This document shows positions 34,877 to 43,510 of a stretch of 64,000 nt of DNA, one piece after another. The position numbers and the translations under genes were made by a program. Within the stretch, counting starts at the first letter, position 1, and each line of letters starts with the position of its first letter. Below the pieces are notes generated by a model, which saw nothing but the letters and a program-made list of their open reading frames with translations, did not search any database and had not been told where the DNA came from. Source of the stretch: Phycisphaerales bacterium (GTDB lineage: Bacteria > Planctomycetota > Phycisphaerae > Phycisphaerales > UBA5793); contig JADZAS010000011.1 of NCBI GenBank assembly GCA_020852515.1, forward strand, positions 186,001-250,000, read 5' to 3'.

Positions 34877-35845
34877 ATGACCCGCCGCCTGAACCTCACC
34901 GCACTCGCCGCCGCGCTTCTCGCCGGCGCTGCCCATGCCCAGACCGTCATTGACCCCTCGCGCGTTCAACTCGTCGAACCGGTCGGCGTTCAGGAGATCT
35001 ACGTCGGCGGGCAGTCGCCGGCCTACGGCATCACCGTCTACGACAACTCCGTCAACTTCAACCTTCGCACCTACGCGCCGGGCCAGGCCAACGTCGAGAT
35101 GGCCGACGACCTGCACATGGACCGCGGCGGCAACATCGTCTCGCTCCACTTCGCCTACTACCACGGCTTCGTCGGTGGGGGCACAATCACCGCAACGGTA
35201 ACCGTCTACGACAACGACCCGGCCAACTCAGTCTACCCCGGCAACGGAGCGAACCTGCTGGCCACGTACGTCATCCCCAATCTGCCCAAGCGCGCGATCT
35301 CTCTCATCGGCGTGCGCTTCGATCCGCCCGAGCCGCTGCCGGTGCCGCAGGATGTGTGGATGGGCGTGTCGTTCGACAGTTCGAACACCTACGCGGTGCT
35401 GTGCCACCCGCCGGTGGTCGGCACGAGCGAAGACATCTTCTCGCAGAACCCGCCGGGCGGGCTGTACTACTTCAGCGGCAATCCGCCGGCGAACTTCTGG
35501 TGGGCGGTGCAGATGGATGGCCCGGGCGTGCTGGTGCAGAACCCGCCATCGCCCGGCCGCGCGGGAGTGAACAACACGCTGAGCGTCTACGGCGCCCAGC
35601 CGGGGCACGAGGTCTTCTTCGCGTACGCCCTGCGCGAGGGTCAGACGCCGGTGCCCGGCTGCCCGGAGGTGGTCATCTTCCTGCAGCAGCCGACGATCAT
35701 CGGCAGCGCGATCGCGGATGGCAACGGCGAAGCGTCGCTGAGCGTGTTCGTCCCCGGCGCAGCGCGCGGCGTCACGGTGATCCTCCAGGCCCTCGACCGC
35801 GCCGCCTGCAGCGAGAGCAACGCGATCTTCCATCGGTTTGAGTAG
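34877..35845 (+). CDS. Secreted protein of unknown function
   Basis: A 322-aa protein with a classical signal peptide (MTRRLNLTALAAALLAGAAH, then AQ). The mature part is rich in Asn, Gly and aromatic residues with beta-rich patterns (ANVEMADDLHMDRGGNIVSL, TVTVYDNDPANSVYPGNG), reminiscent of planctomycete exported beta-sandwich proteins. No family is recognised with certainty and no PEP-CTERM tail is present. AAGGAG is well placed before the ATG. A second gene begins 9 bases after its stop. Confidence 0.8.
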   Translation: MTRRLNLTALAAALLAGAAHAQTVIDPSRVQLVEPVGVQEIYVGGQSPAYGITVYDNSVNFNLRTYAPGQANVEMADDLHMDRGGNIVSLHFAYYHGFVGGGTITATVTVYDNDPANSVYPGNGANLLATYVIPNLPKRAISLIGVRFDPPEPLPVPQDVWMGVSFDSSNTYAVLCHPPVVGTSEDIFSQNPPGGLYYFSGNPPANFWWAVQMDGPGVLVQNPPSPGRAGVNNTLSVYGAQPGHEVFFAYALREGQTPVPGCPEVVIFLQQPTIIGSAIADGNGEASLSVFVPGAARGVTVILQALDRAACSESNAIFHRFE

Positions 35846-35854
35846 GCTGCGGGT

Positions 35855-36499
35855 ATGTCGCTCGATAACGACAGTGGCGCGCTGTCAGGTCACGCTGGTA
35901 CCACATCCAACGCTGCTGAGCGCCGCAACGAGCGATCGCTTGTCGGATCCGTCGGCCTGGGAATGGTGGTGGTTGCCACGGTCGGAAGCCCGGCGTGCTT
36001 CCTGCTGCCCTGCCCGCTGCTCCTGCTCGTCCCGGTCCGCCCTCGCTGGTGCGGCGCTGTCGGATTGCTCATAGGGACGTTGTGTCTGGCGGCCTGGACC
36101 AGCTTCTTCTGGACGGCATTCGCCCCAGCACTCGCAGGGATGCGCCAGTACAACCTGACCGCTGGTGAGTATGTGATACTTCTGATGCGCTCCCAAGGCG
36201 CTGTAGAGTTGATCGAGCTGCGTCGAAAGTCCGATGGCACACCTCCCGCGTCGCTCGCCAAGGCCGGCGTAACTGGCGAAAATCTCGTCGACGCATGGAA
36301 CCGCCCTCTCCGATACGTCATCAACCCGGCTAAGGCACGAGGCTATGAACTCGTCACGATTGGCAAGGACGGGATACCGGGGACCCAGGATGACATTGAT
36401 TTGATCAGCATTCCGCGGAACGGTTTCGAGCTGGCGCCGATGCGTCGCAGTCGAGCTACCGGCTCGGAGAGCGTCCCCCCGGCGGAGTCGGGAGGGTGA
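35855..36499 (+). CDS. Membrane protein with GspG-like C-terminal domain
   Basis: A 214-aa protein. Two or three hydrophobic segments (residues about 30-95) precede a soluble domain. The segment VDAWNRPLRYVINPAKARGY followed by ELVTIGKDGIPGTQDDIDLI matches the calcium-binding end of the type II secretion major pseudopilin GspG (DPWGxPYxY... LxSxGxDGxxGTxDDI). The normal prepilin leader is missing, so it is not a standard pseudopilin. Its start (ATG 35855) lies 9 bases after the preceding gene, suggesting cotranscription. Confidence 0.65.
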   Translation: MSLDNDSGALSGHAGTTSNAAERRNERSLVGSVGLGMVVVATVGSPACFLLPCPLLLLVPVRPRWCGAVGLLIGTLCLAAWTSFFWTAFAPALAGMRQYNLTAGEYVILLMRSQGAVELIELRRKSDGTPPASLAKAGVTGENLVDAWNRPLRYVINPAKARGYELVTIGKDGIPGTQDDIDLISIPRNGFELAPMRRSRATGSESVPPAESGG

Positions 36500-36551
36500 G
36501 CGACCCATTCGCCGTCCGCTCCGCAATCCTGCTCTGCCCCTACCATTGGCG

Positions 36552-38153
36552 ATGATTCGGCGGGACCGGTTTCTGGATTACGTGGATCGCTTCCGCTCGG
36601 CGCGGGTGCTGGTCATCGGGCCGGCCGTGGCGGAGCGCGATGTGCACTGCGCCGTGAGCCGGCTCGCGCCTGACTACCCCATGCCCGTCTACCGCGTCGA
36701 GCACGCGAGCGTCCACCCCGGCGGGGCGGCGCTGACGGCCGCGACCATCGCCAACCTCGGCGCCCAGGCGAGCCTGCTGGCGCCCGTCGGTACCGCCGCG
36801 CCGGGCAGCGCCATGCGGCAGTGCCTGACCGAATCCGGCGTGACGCTGCTCGACGCCGGCGGCAACGACCCCGACTTCCGCACGCCCGAACTCTTCCGAT
36901 ACCTCGCCCAGGGCCGCCAGCTGCTCCAGGTCCGGCGCGGCTGGAAACCCGGTTCACTGCCCCAGCTGCGCCAGGTGCTCAAGCGACTGACGGGCGGCGA
37001 AGACGTGCGGCCCGCGTTCGATTGCGTCTGCATCGTCGCCGGCGAGCCGGAGACGATCACGCGCGATGACGTGCAATTCATCGCGCAGTGGTGCCGATCG
37101 CAGGGCGTGCCGCTGGTGTACGACGCCGCCGGCTCGGCCGGGCACCCCGCGCCAGGCGAGGCGGAGCATCTCATCGTCAACGAGCGCGAGTCGCGGCAGA
37201 TCGCCGGGGCGTGCGGGCTTGACGAGAGTGGCGATCACATCGAGCGGCTGCGGCGCCTGTGCGATGCCGTCGCGCCCAACGTGCTGCTCACATTGGGCCG
37301 GCAGGGAGCGGTCATTGCCTGCCGCGGCGAAGACGTGCCTGCCAAGACGGAGGTGCATCCGCTGACGGTGCCCGCCCACGCCATGGCCGACCGGCGCGGC
37401 ATCGGGTACGTCGTGTCCGGCGTGTATGCCGCGCTCACCGCCATCGGCGCCAGCGCGAGGGAGGCGGGAATGCTCGCGTGCAGCGGGGCGAGCCTCGCCG
37501 CGAGCCAGCCCGGGCCCAAGCGGCTCGATCTCGAATCGCTGCTGCGGCTGGGCTATCGCGAAATCGAAACGCACGTGGCCGACGGCATTGAAGTCTTCTC
37601 GCGCATTCGCGATGAGCATCTGCCCACGATCGACCGGGCGGCGCGGCTGCTCATGGAGGCGTACAACGAGGGCAAGCAGGCGCTGATCTTCGGCAACGGA
37701 GGCAGCGCCGCCGAGGCAAACCACCTCGTGGGCGAACTCACCGGCCGCTTCCGCGAGAGCCGCCCCGGCCTGCCGAGCATCTCGCTCAGCGCCAACGATT
37801 CGCTCACCACCTGCCTCGCCAACGACTACGGCTACGAGGATGTCTTCGCCCGGCAGATCGAGACCTTCTGTCGCGAAGGTGACGTGGTCATCGGCCTGTC
37901 CACCAGCGGGCGCTCGCCCAACGTCGTGCGCGCCATGGAGCGGGCGCGGCAGCGCGGGGCGCGCGTGATCGCCTTCACGGGGCGCGACGGCGGGGCCATG
38001 GCGGACCTGGCGGACGTGGCCATCATCGTGCCTTCTGAAAGCACTGCACGCATTCAGGAAGCGCACCTCTTCATCATCCACGTGCTGTGCGACATGCTCG
38101 ACAGCCGCCTCGACTCGCAGGGCCGGCTGCATCCCTCGGCTTCGGAGATGTGA
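36552..38153 (+). CDS. PfkB-like pseudo-kinase fused to GmhA-type SIS domain
   Basis: About 533 aa in two parts. Residues 1-320 resemble the kinase domain of HldE (PGGAALTAATIANLGA matches the family's substrate segment), but the catalytic GAGD is replaced by RRGIGYVVSG, so the kinase is probably inactive. Residues about 340-533 are a sedoheptulose-7-phosphate isomerase (GmhA) SIS domain, with FGNGGSAAEANHLVGEL, LANDYGYEDVFARQIE, GLSTSGRSPNVVRAM and RIQEAHLFIIHVLCD. It likely makes D-glycero-D-manno-heptose 7-phosphate. The next gene, an intact PfkB kinase, fits the following step. A TTG lies six bases upstream of the ATG. Confidence 0.8.
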   Translation: MIRRDRFLDYVDRFRSARVLVIGPAVAERDVHCAVSRLAPDYPMPVYRVEHASVHPGGAALTAATIANLGAQASLLAPVGTAAPGSAMRQCLTESGVTLLDAGGNDPDFRTPELFRYLAQGRQLLQVRRGWKPGSLPQLRQVLKRLTGGEDVRPAFDCVCIVAGEPETITRDDVQFIAQWCRSQGVPLVYDAAGSAGHPAPGEAEHLIVNERESRQIAGACGLDESGDHIERLRRLCDAVAPNVLLTLGRQGAVIACRGEDVPAKTEVHPLTVPAHAMADRRGIGYVVSGVYAALTAIGASAREAGMLACSGASLAASQPGPKRLDLESLLRLGYREIETHVADGIEVFSRIRDEHLPTIDRAARLLMEAYNEGKQALIFGNGGSAAEANHLVGELTGRFRESRPGLPSISLSANDSLTTCLANDYGYEDVFARQIETFCREGDVVIGLSTSGRSPNVVRAMERARQRGARVIAFTGRDGGAMADLADVAIIVPSESTARIQEAHLFIIHVLCDMLDSRLDSQGRLHPSASEM

Positions 38154-38155
38154 TC

Positions 38156-39079
38156 GTGAGTGAGCCGCGCGACATCCTGCTCATTGGTGACGCGATGGTG
38201 GATGCATATCTGCGCACCGAGCCGGTGGGCATCTCCGACGAAGCGCCCGTGGCGGTCCTCGACTGGGTCGGCGTGGAGCGGACACTGGGCGGCATGATGA
38301 ACGTCGCCGCGTCCTGCGCTGCGTGGGGCGGCACGCGGATCATCGGCCTGATCGGCGACGACGAGCCGGGCCGTTTTCTGCGCGACGAGGCGGAGCGGCT
38401 CGGGATGCAGGCGCGATGGATCGAAGAGGGCCGCTGCACGATCGAGAAGACGCGCGTGCTTGCCGGGGGCCAGCCCGCGATGCTCGCACGGCTGGATGTG
38501 GAAGACATCACACCCGTCGATGACCGCGCCGCGGCCGAGGCTCTGGACGCCGCGCGCGAGCAGATGGCCCGGTGCGGCGCGGTGGTGATCTCCGACTATC
38601 GCAAGGGGTTGATCACTGCCGAACTCGCGCGCGAACTGCTCGACGCGGCCGCTGCGGCCGGGCTGCCCGTAATCGTGGATGCCAAGCCCGAGTCGATGGC
38701 GTGGTTCAGGGGCGCGACACTGCTCACGCCCAACGAGCACGAGGCGAGGCAGTTTGCCCGGGAAAACGACCTCGATTGTCAGACGATTGACGAACTGGGC
38801 CGCTCGCTGGCCACGGCGCTGGATGCCGCCGTGCTCATCACGCGCGGGGCGGAGGGTATGACGCTGTTCGACCGCGAAGGTGCGAGGCTGGGGCATTTCG
38901 ATGCGGAAGTCCAGCGGCCGATTTCCACGAGCGGAGCGGGAGACGTGGTGGTCGCGGCGATGGCGGCCGGCCTGGCACGCGGTGCGGGGCTTGTTGACGC
39001 GGCACGCGCCGCGTCGTGCGCGGCCGCCCGGGCCGTGGTCCGCGAAGGCACCTGCCGCATCGAACCGGGCGATCTATAA
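38156..39079 (+). CDS. PfkB-family kinase, HldE/RfaE1-like heptose-7-phosphate kinase
   Basis: A 307-aa kinase. The N-terminal DILLIGDAMVDAYLRTEPVG and GGMMNVAASCAAWGG, and the C-terminal STSGAGDVVVAAMAAGLARG with its GAGD catalytic motif, are intact. The likeness to the HldE kinase domain and the preceding GmhA domain suggest phosphorylation of heptose 7-phosphate to the 1,7-bisphosphate. The nucleotidyltransferase half of HldE is absent. The start is GTG, either 38156 or 38150; GGAG spacing favours 38156. It follows the upstream stop by two bases, so it is in an operon. Confidence 0.8.
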   Translation: MSEPRDILLIGDAMVDAYLRTEPVGISDEAPVAVLDWVGVERTLGGMMNVAASCAAWGGTRIIGLIGDDEPGRFLRDEAERLGMQARWIEEGRCTIEKTRVLAGGQPAMLARLDVEDITPVDDRAAAEALDAAREQMARCGAVVISDYRKGLITAELARELLDAAAAAGLPVIVDAKPESMAWFRGATLLTPNEHEARQFARENDLDCQTIDELGRSLATALDAAVLITRGAEGMTLFDREGARLGHFDAEVQRPISTSGAGDVVVAAMAAGLARGAGLVDAARAASCAAARAVVREGTCRIEPGDL

Positions 39080-39100
39080 CTCAGCAGCGGAGTACGAGCG

Positions 39101-39415
39101 ATGCCGTTTGAACGAGCCGACCTGCCGATGCGTGAGATTGTCGCCTTCTGTCGCAGGTGGCGGATTGCTGAGATGGCCTTGTTCGGCTCGGCGTTGCAAG
39201 ACACCTTCGCACAAGAGAGCGATCTCGACTTTCTGGTCGCCTTCGAGCCGGATGCCGACTGGGGCCTGCTCGAACACGTGCAGATGCGCGATGAACTCGC
39301 TGCCCTTGTGAATCGGAGAGTCGATCTCGTCACGCGACGTTCGGTTGAGGCGAGCCCGAACTGGATCCGGCGCGAGGCAATCCTCCGATCCGCGGAGCGG
39401 GTGTATGCAGCATGA
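39101..39415 (+). CDS. MNT nucleotidyltransferase antitoxin (MntA-type)
   Basis: A 104-aa minimal nucleotidyltransferase. ALFGSALQDTFAQESDLDFL carries the GS and DxD catalytic residues. It is the antitoxin of an MNT-HEPN pair; in studied systems it AMPylates the HEPN toxin using ATP. The stop overlaps the HEPN start (39405) by 11 bases, so translation is coupled. It follows the heptose kinase gene by 21 bases, probably by chance insertion rather than shared function. Confidence 0.88.
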   Translation: MPFERADLPMREIVAFCRRWRIAEMALFGSALQDTFAQESDLDFLVAFEPDADWGLLEHVQMRDELAALVNRRVDLVTRRSVEASPNWIRREAILRSAERVYAA

Positions 39416-39752
39416 TGACCAGGCCGTCTTGGTGGACATGAGATGCGCCGCTGAACTCGCCATCGAGTTTCTCTCTTCGGCCGATTTCGTCGAGTTCCAG
39501 GGCGATTTCAAGACTCAGTCTGCCGTGCTGCACCAGTTGCTCGTCCTCGGCGAGGCGTGCAAGCGGTTGAGCATCGCATTTCAGCAGCGGCACGCGGAGA
39601 TTCCCTGGAACCAGATCGCCGGCATGCGCGACATCCTGATCCATCAGTATCACAACGTCGATCTCCATGAAGTCTGGAAGACCGTCAAGACCGACCTTCC
39701 GCCGCTTGTGGAGTTTCTGCAGCAGCACGCCCCTCGCAACCCGCGCAATTGA
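39405..39752 (+). CDS. HEPN-domain toxin (HepT-type, DUF86)
   Basis: A 115-aa all-helical protein. The RNase motif is GMRDILIHQYHNVDLHEVWK, containing RxxxxH (RDILIH), the active site in HepT-like toxins that cleave RNA. The C-terminal VWKTVKTDLPPLVEFLQQH is typical of the family. The ATG at 39405 overlaps the upstream MNT gene; an earlier in-frame start would add residues with no family match. With the MNT gene it forms a complete type VII-like toxin-antitoxin pair. Confidence 0.88.
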   Translation: MQHDDQAVLVDMRCAAELAIEFLSSADFVEFQGDFKTQSAVLHQLLVLGEACKRLSIAFQQRHAEIPWNQIAGMRDILIHQYHNVDLHEVWKTVKTDLPPLVEFLQQHAPRNPRN

Positions 39753-39854
39753 GCACTTCACCCTACTTGTTCGCCTTCGTCCCCAGACGCGGATCTCTGT
39801 ACACTTTCAGCAAACGGGAATCGTCAACCGCTTTTCCTTTCACAGGGGTGAACC

Positions 39855-41273
39855 ATGACCGCCACGCGCGTTGAAAAAGATTCGATGGGTGAAATGACCG
39901 TCCCGGCCGAGGCGCTCTACGGCGCCACGACGCAGCGAGCGGTCGAGAACTTCCCGATCTCGCATCGCCCCGTGCCCGCCGAGGTCATCCACGCCTTCGG
40001 CCTGCTCAAGAAAGCGTGCGCCGAGGCAAACCTCTCGCTCAAGAAGCTCGATGAGCCGCGCGCCAAGGCGATCATCAAGGCCGCCGAAGCCATCGCGCAA
40101 GGCAAGCACGACCGCGAGTTTCCCATCGACATCTTCCAGACCGGTTCGGGCACGAGCACAAACATGAACGTCAACGAGGTGATCGCCAACCTCACGTGCA
40201 TCGCCGCCAAGAAGCCCATCGGCTCGCGCGATCACAAGAACGCGGTGCACCCCAACGACCACGTGAACATGGGGCAGTCGAGCAACGACACTTTTCCGAC
40301 GGCCATGCAGGTGGCTGCGGCGGTCTCGATCGATCGCGATCTCATCCCCGCACTCACGCGGCTGGCCAAGGAACTCAAGAAGAAGGCCAAGGCGTGGGAC
40401 AAGATCGTCAAGGTCGGCCGCACCCATCTCATGGACGCTACGCCGATCCGGCTCGGCCAGGAGTTCTCGGGTTACGCGGCCGCGGCTGAGTACTCCGTCA
40501 CGCGCGCCAAGCGTGCCATGCAGCGCCTGGCTGAAAATCTCCCCCTCGGCGGCACGGCCGTGGGCACGGGCATCAACACGCATCCGAAATTCGGCTCAAT
40601 GGTCGCCGACCTGCTCAGCAAAGCAACGGGCGTGAACTTCGCCGAAGCCGAGAATCACTTCGAAGCCCAGTCCACGCGCGACTGCGTCGTCGAAGCGTCG
40701 GGCGAACTCAAGACCATCGCCGTCTCCCTGAGCAAGATCGCCAACGACATCCGCTGGCTCGGCTCGGGACCGCGCTGCGGCCTTTTTGAACTCGCCCTGC
40801 CCGCCACCCAGCCCGGCTCGTCGATCATGCCCGGCAAGGTCAACCCCGTCATGTGCGAGTCCGTCATGCAGGTCGCCTGCCAGGTCATCGGCAACGACGC
40901 CGCGATCACCATCGGCGGCCTGGGCGGCGTGGGATCTCTGTTTGAACTCAACGTCGCCATGCCCATGATGGCCGACAACATGCAGTCGAGCATTCACCTG
41001 CTCGCCAACGTCTCCAACGCCTTCACCGACAAGCTCGTCATCGGCCTGGAGGTCAATGAGAAGATCGCAACAGGCTTCGTCGAGAAGTCGCTCATGCTGT
41101 GCACCAAACTCGCGCCGGTCATCGGCTACGACAACGCCGCCAAGGCCGCCAAGGCCGCGTTCAACGAGGGCGTGACGATCCGCGAGTACTGCCGGCAGCA
41201 CAATCTCGTTGACGAGAAGACGCTCGACAAGCTGCTCGACGCCCGGTCGATGACCGAGCCGGACAAGGCCTGA
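39855..41273 (+). CDS. fumC: Fumarate hydratase, class II (FumC)
   Basis: Tricarboxylic acid cycle enzyme interconverting fumarate and malate, cytoplasmic homotetramer. It is 472 aa, as usual. Signatures are QTGSGTSTNMNVNEVIAN near residue 96, MGQSSNDTFPTAMQVA, and the aspartase/fumarase motif GSSIMPGKVNPVMCE around residue 320. The catalytic serine loop is in that motif. The fold and length match class II (iron-free), not the iron-sulfur class I enzyme. It stands alone on the plus strand. Confidence 0.95.
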   Translation: MTATRVEKDSMGEMTVPAEALYGATTQRAVENFPISHRPVPAEVIHAFGLLKKACAEANLSLKKLDEPRAKAIIKAAEAIAQGKHDREFPIDIFQTGSGTSTNMNVNEVIANLTCIAAKKPIGSRDHKNAVHPNDHVNMGQSSNDTFPTAMQVAAAVSIDRDLIPALTRLAKELKKKAKAWDKIVKVGRTHLMDATPIRLGQEFSGYAAAAEYSVTRAKRAMQRLAENLPLGGTAVGTGINTHPKFGSMVADLLSKATGVNFAEAENHFEAQSTRDCVVEASGELKTIAVSLSKIANDIRWLGSGPRCGLFELALPATQPGSSIMPGKVNPVMCESVMQVACQVIGNDAAITIGGLGGVGSLFELNVAMPMMADNMQSSIHLLANVSNAFTDKLVIGLEVNEKIATGFVEKSLMLCTKLAPVIGYDNAAKAAKAAFNEGVTIREYCRQHNLVDEKTLDKLLDARSMTEPDKA

Positions 41274-41426
41274 GGTATCCGCCCGCCAAGCCGGCGCTTC
41301 AGGCGCGTCATGCTCGCTGGTTTCGCTCTTTTCTCGGCCCGAGCCGATATCCGGACGCAAGTCGGGCTGGAGATGATCCGATAGCCACATGGGCTTCCGA
41401 TCCGCCTCCACATCGAGGACAGGGCC

Positions 41427-41825
41427 ATGGCGACATTCGATGCAACCGGCCAGGACCGCCGCACGAGTCCGCGCATCAGCGCTGCGCACGCGGCGAAGGT
41501 GTTCGACCCCCGGGCTCAGCGCTACCACCCGGCGCAGACGTGCAACGTCTCCGCGTCGGGCGCACTGCTCAAGGTGCAGCGCTCGATGCCGGTGATGAGC
41601 GGCGACCGCCTCGACGTGGCGATCGACGCCGACGATGCGACGCGGCGCGTGCTGGCGCTGGGCGACTTCGTGCCCTCGCGCGTCGTGCGCGTCATGGCGA
41701 TCGACCGCTTCAGCCAGGCGGTGGCGGTGCAGTTCCATGCGGCGAGCGACTTGCCCGCCGAAGACCCCGCCGACCCGATCATTCACACCTGGGTCAAGCC
41801 GCAGCCCGAGCGCATCGCGGCCTGA
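41427..41825 (+). CDS. PilZ-domain protein
   Basis: A 132-aa single-domain protein. The c-di-GMP-binding motifs are present: RRTSPRI (RxxxR) at about residues 11-17, then NVSASGALL (D/NxSxxG). Binding is therefore expected, although the first position of the second motif is Asn. The function is probably as a c-di-GMP effector; a link to the pilus or secretion genes in this window is possible but unproven. Confidence 0.82.
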   Translation: MATFDATGQDRRTSPRISAAHAAKVFDPRAQRYHPAQTCNVSASGALLKVQRSMPVMSGDRLDVAIDADDATRRVLALGDFVPSRVVRVMAIDRFSQAVAVQFHAASDLPAEDPADPIIHTWVKPQPERIAA

Positions 41826-41829
41826 CGCT

Positions 41830-42462
41830 TCAGAACGCTCCCCACGATACGTCGCTCTGTAGCAGGGCGCGCTCGAGTCGCTGCATGCACTGCTCGCGCG
41901 AAATGGCGATACAGCCAAACTGCTTGAGGTGCGTGTTGACGAACTGCGTGTCGAGCAGCGTGTACTTGCGCCGGCGGAGGTGTTCGACGAGCGCGACGAG
42001 GCAGACCTTGCTTGAATCGGTGCCGCCGATCTCGGGCCGGCTGAACATGGATTCGCCGAAGAACGCGCCGTGGATCGACACGCCATACAAGCCGCCGACG
42101 AGTTGCCCTTCGCGCCACGCCTCAATGCTGTGCGCCCAGCCGCGCCGATGCAGACCGGCGTAGGCGGCGACGATCTCTTCGCTGATCCAGGTCTCGGGCT
42201 GCCCGGGGCGCGGCAGGGCGCATTGCCGCATGACCTCTTCGAACGACGTATCCGCGCGCAGCTCGAACACGCTCCGCCGAACTGTTTTGCGAAGCGAGTC
42301 GGACACGCGAAACCCATCGAGCGGGATGTGGCCGCGCGGATCGGGGCTGTACCAGTGGATCTCGCCCGTTTCCGGCTCGGCCATGGGGAAGTACCCCATC
42401 GCGTAGGCGGTCAGCAGGGTGCGGGGATTGAGCGCTTCGTCATGTTCGGCCGACCCGTTCAC
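41830..42462 (-). CDS. aat: Leucyl/phenylalanyl-tRNA-protein transferase Aat
   Basis: Adds Leu or Phe to the N-terminus of proteins bearing basic N-terminal residues, feeding the ClpAPS pathway. The core of about 200 aa starts NPRTLLTAYAMGYFPM and has the family segments IHWYSPDPRGHIPLDGF, SRPEIGGTDSSKVCLVALVE and LLDTQFVNTHLKQFGC. The start is uncertain: the GTG at 42462 gives a normal-length protein of 210 aa, while in-frame extension to an ATG at 42531 would reach the divergent aldo/keto reductase start. ClpS or ClpA is not in the window. Confidence 0.9.
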   Translation of the reverse strand: MNGSAEHDEALNPRTLLTAYAMGYFPMAEPETGEIHWYSPDPRGHIPLDGFRVSDSLRKTVRRSVFELRADTSFEEVMRQCALPRPGQPETWISEEIVAAYAGLHRRGWAHSIEAWREGQLVGGLYGVSIHGAFFGESMFSRPEIGGTDSSKVCLVALVEHLRRRKYTLLDTQFVNTHLKQFGCIAISREQCMQRLERALLQSDVSWGAF

Positions 42463-42529
42463 TGCCGAGACGATAGAATCGACATTGACCGATCGCCGAC
42501 CGCACGGGTCGCACTGACGGGAGAGCGCC

Positions 42530-43489
42530 ATGAAGTATCGCCGGCTGGGCCAATGGGGTGTGCAGGTTTCGACGATCAGTTTCGGCTCGTGGCTGACCGT
42601 CCGCAAGCAGGGAGCCGAACTCGCCGCCCGCCTGCACCGCACCGCCTACGAGAACGGCGTCAACTTCTTCGACACCGCCAACGTCTACGGCAACGGCGAG
42701 GCCGAAGCCGTCGTCGGCGCATCCCTCGCTCCATTCCGCCGCGACACCTACGTCCTCGCCACCAAGGTCTTCTTTCCCTACGGCGACAACCCCTTCCCCG
42801 GCGTCAACGATCGCGGCCTGTCGCGCAAGCACATCTTCGAACAGTGCCACCGGTCGCTGCGCGAATTGCGCACCGACTACATCGATCTCTACCAGTGCCA
42901 CCGCTACGACCCGAACGCGCCGCTCCACGAGACCTGCCGCGCCATGAACGACCTCATCACCCAGGGCAAGGTGCACTACTGGGGCGTGAGCGAGTGGACG
43001 AGCGACCAGATCCGCGAAGCGGTCTCGATCTGCGACGAGCACAACTGGCATCGGCCCGCATCGAACCAGCCGGTGTACAACATGCTCGAGCGCGGCGTGG
43101 AGAAGAACATTCTCGGAACGTGCGCCGATCTGGGGCTCGGCGTGGTCGTCTTCAGCCCGCTGGCTCAGGGCATTCTGACGGGCAAGTACAAGCCCGGCCA
43201 GCCGCCCGCCGGCGGCACGCGCGCTGCCGACGAGAAGCAGGGCCAGTGGATGCGGCCGCGCATGACCGAAGAGAATCTCCGCAAGGCCGCGGATCTCGCG
43301 AAGGTCGCCGAAGGCATGGGCTGCACCGCGTCGCAACTGGCGCTGGCGTGGTGCCTGCGCCGGCCGGAATTGAGCAGTTGCATCGTGGGCGCGAGCAGGC
43401 CCGAGCAACTGCTCGAGAACATCGGCGCTGCCGAGATCGAACTGCACGAAGCGGTCATGGACCGGATCAACATGGTGCTCGGGGCTTAG
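42530..43489 (+). CDS. Aldo/keto reductase (Kv-beta/YghZ-like)
   Basis: NADPH-dependent oxidoreductase of 319 aa with the TIM-barrel aldo/keto reductase fold. The catalytic tetrad is present: Asp in NFFDTANVYGNGE, Tyr in the same segment, Lys in LATKVFFPYG and His in LYQCHRYDPN. The C-terminal SSCIVGASRPEQLLENI is the NADP-binding loop. The substrate is unknown. GGAG lies seven bases before the ATG. The gene is divergent from aat and followed by a Tat-exported TIM-barrel protein 21 bases downstream. Confidence 0.9.
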   Translation: MKYRRLGQWGVQVSTISFGSWLTVRKQGAELAARLHRTAYENGVNFFDTANVYGNGEAEAVVGASLAPFRRDTYVLATKVFFPYGDNPFPGVNDRGLSRKHIFEQCHRSLRELRTDYIDLYQCHRYDPNAPLHETCRAMNDLITQGKVHYWGVSEWTSDQIREAVSICDEHNWHRPASNQPVYNMLERGVEKNILGTCADLGLGVVVFSPLAQGILTGKYKPGQPPAGGTRAADEKQGQWMRPRMTEENLRKAADLAKVAEGMGCTASQLALAWCLRRPELSSCIVGASRPEQLLENIGAAEIELHEAVMDRINMVLGA

Positions 43490-43510
43490 CGCCCTCTGCT
43501 ACGATTTCGC

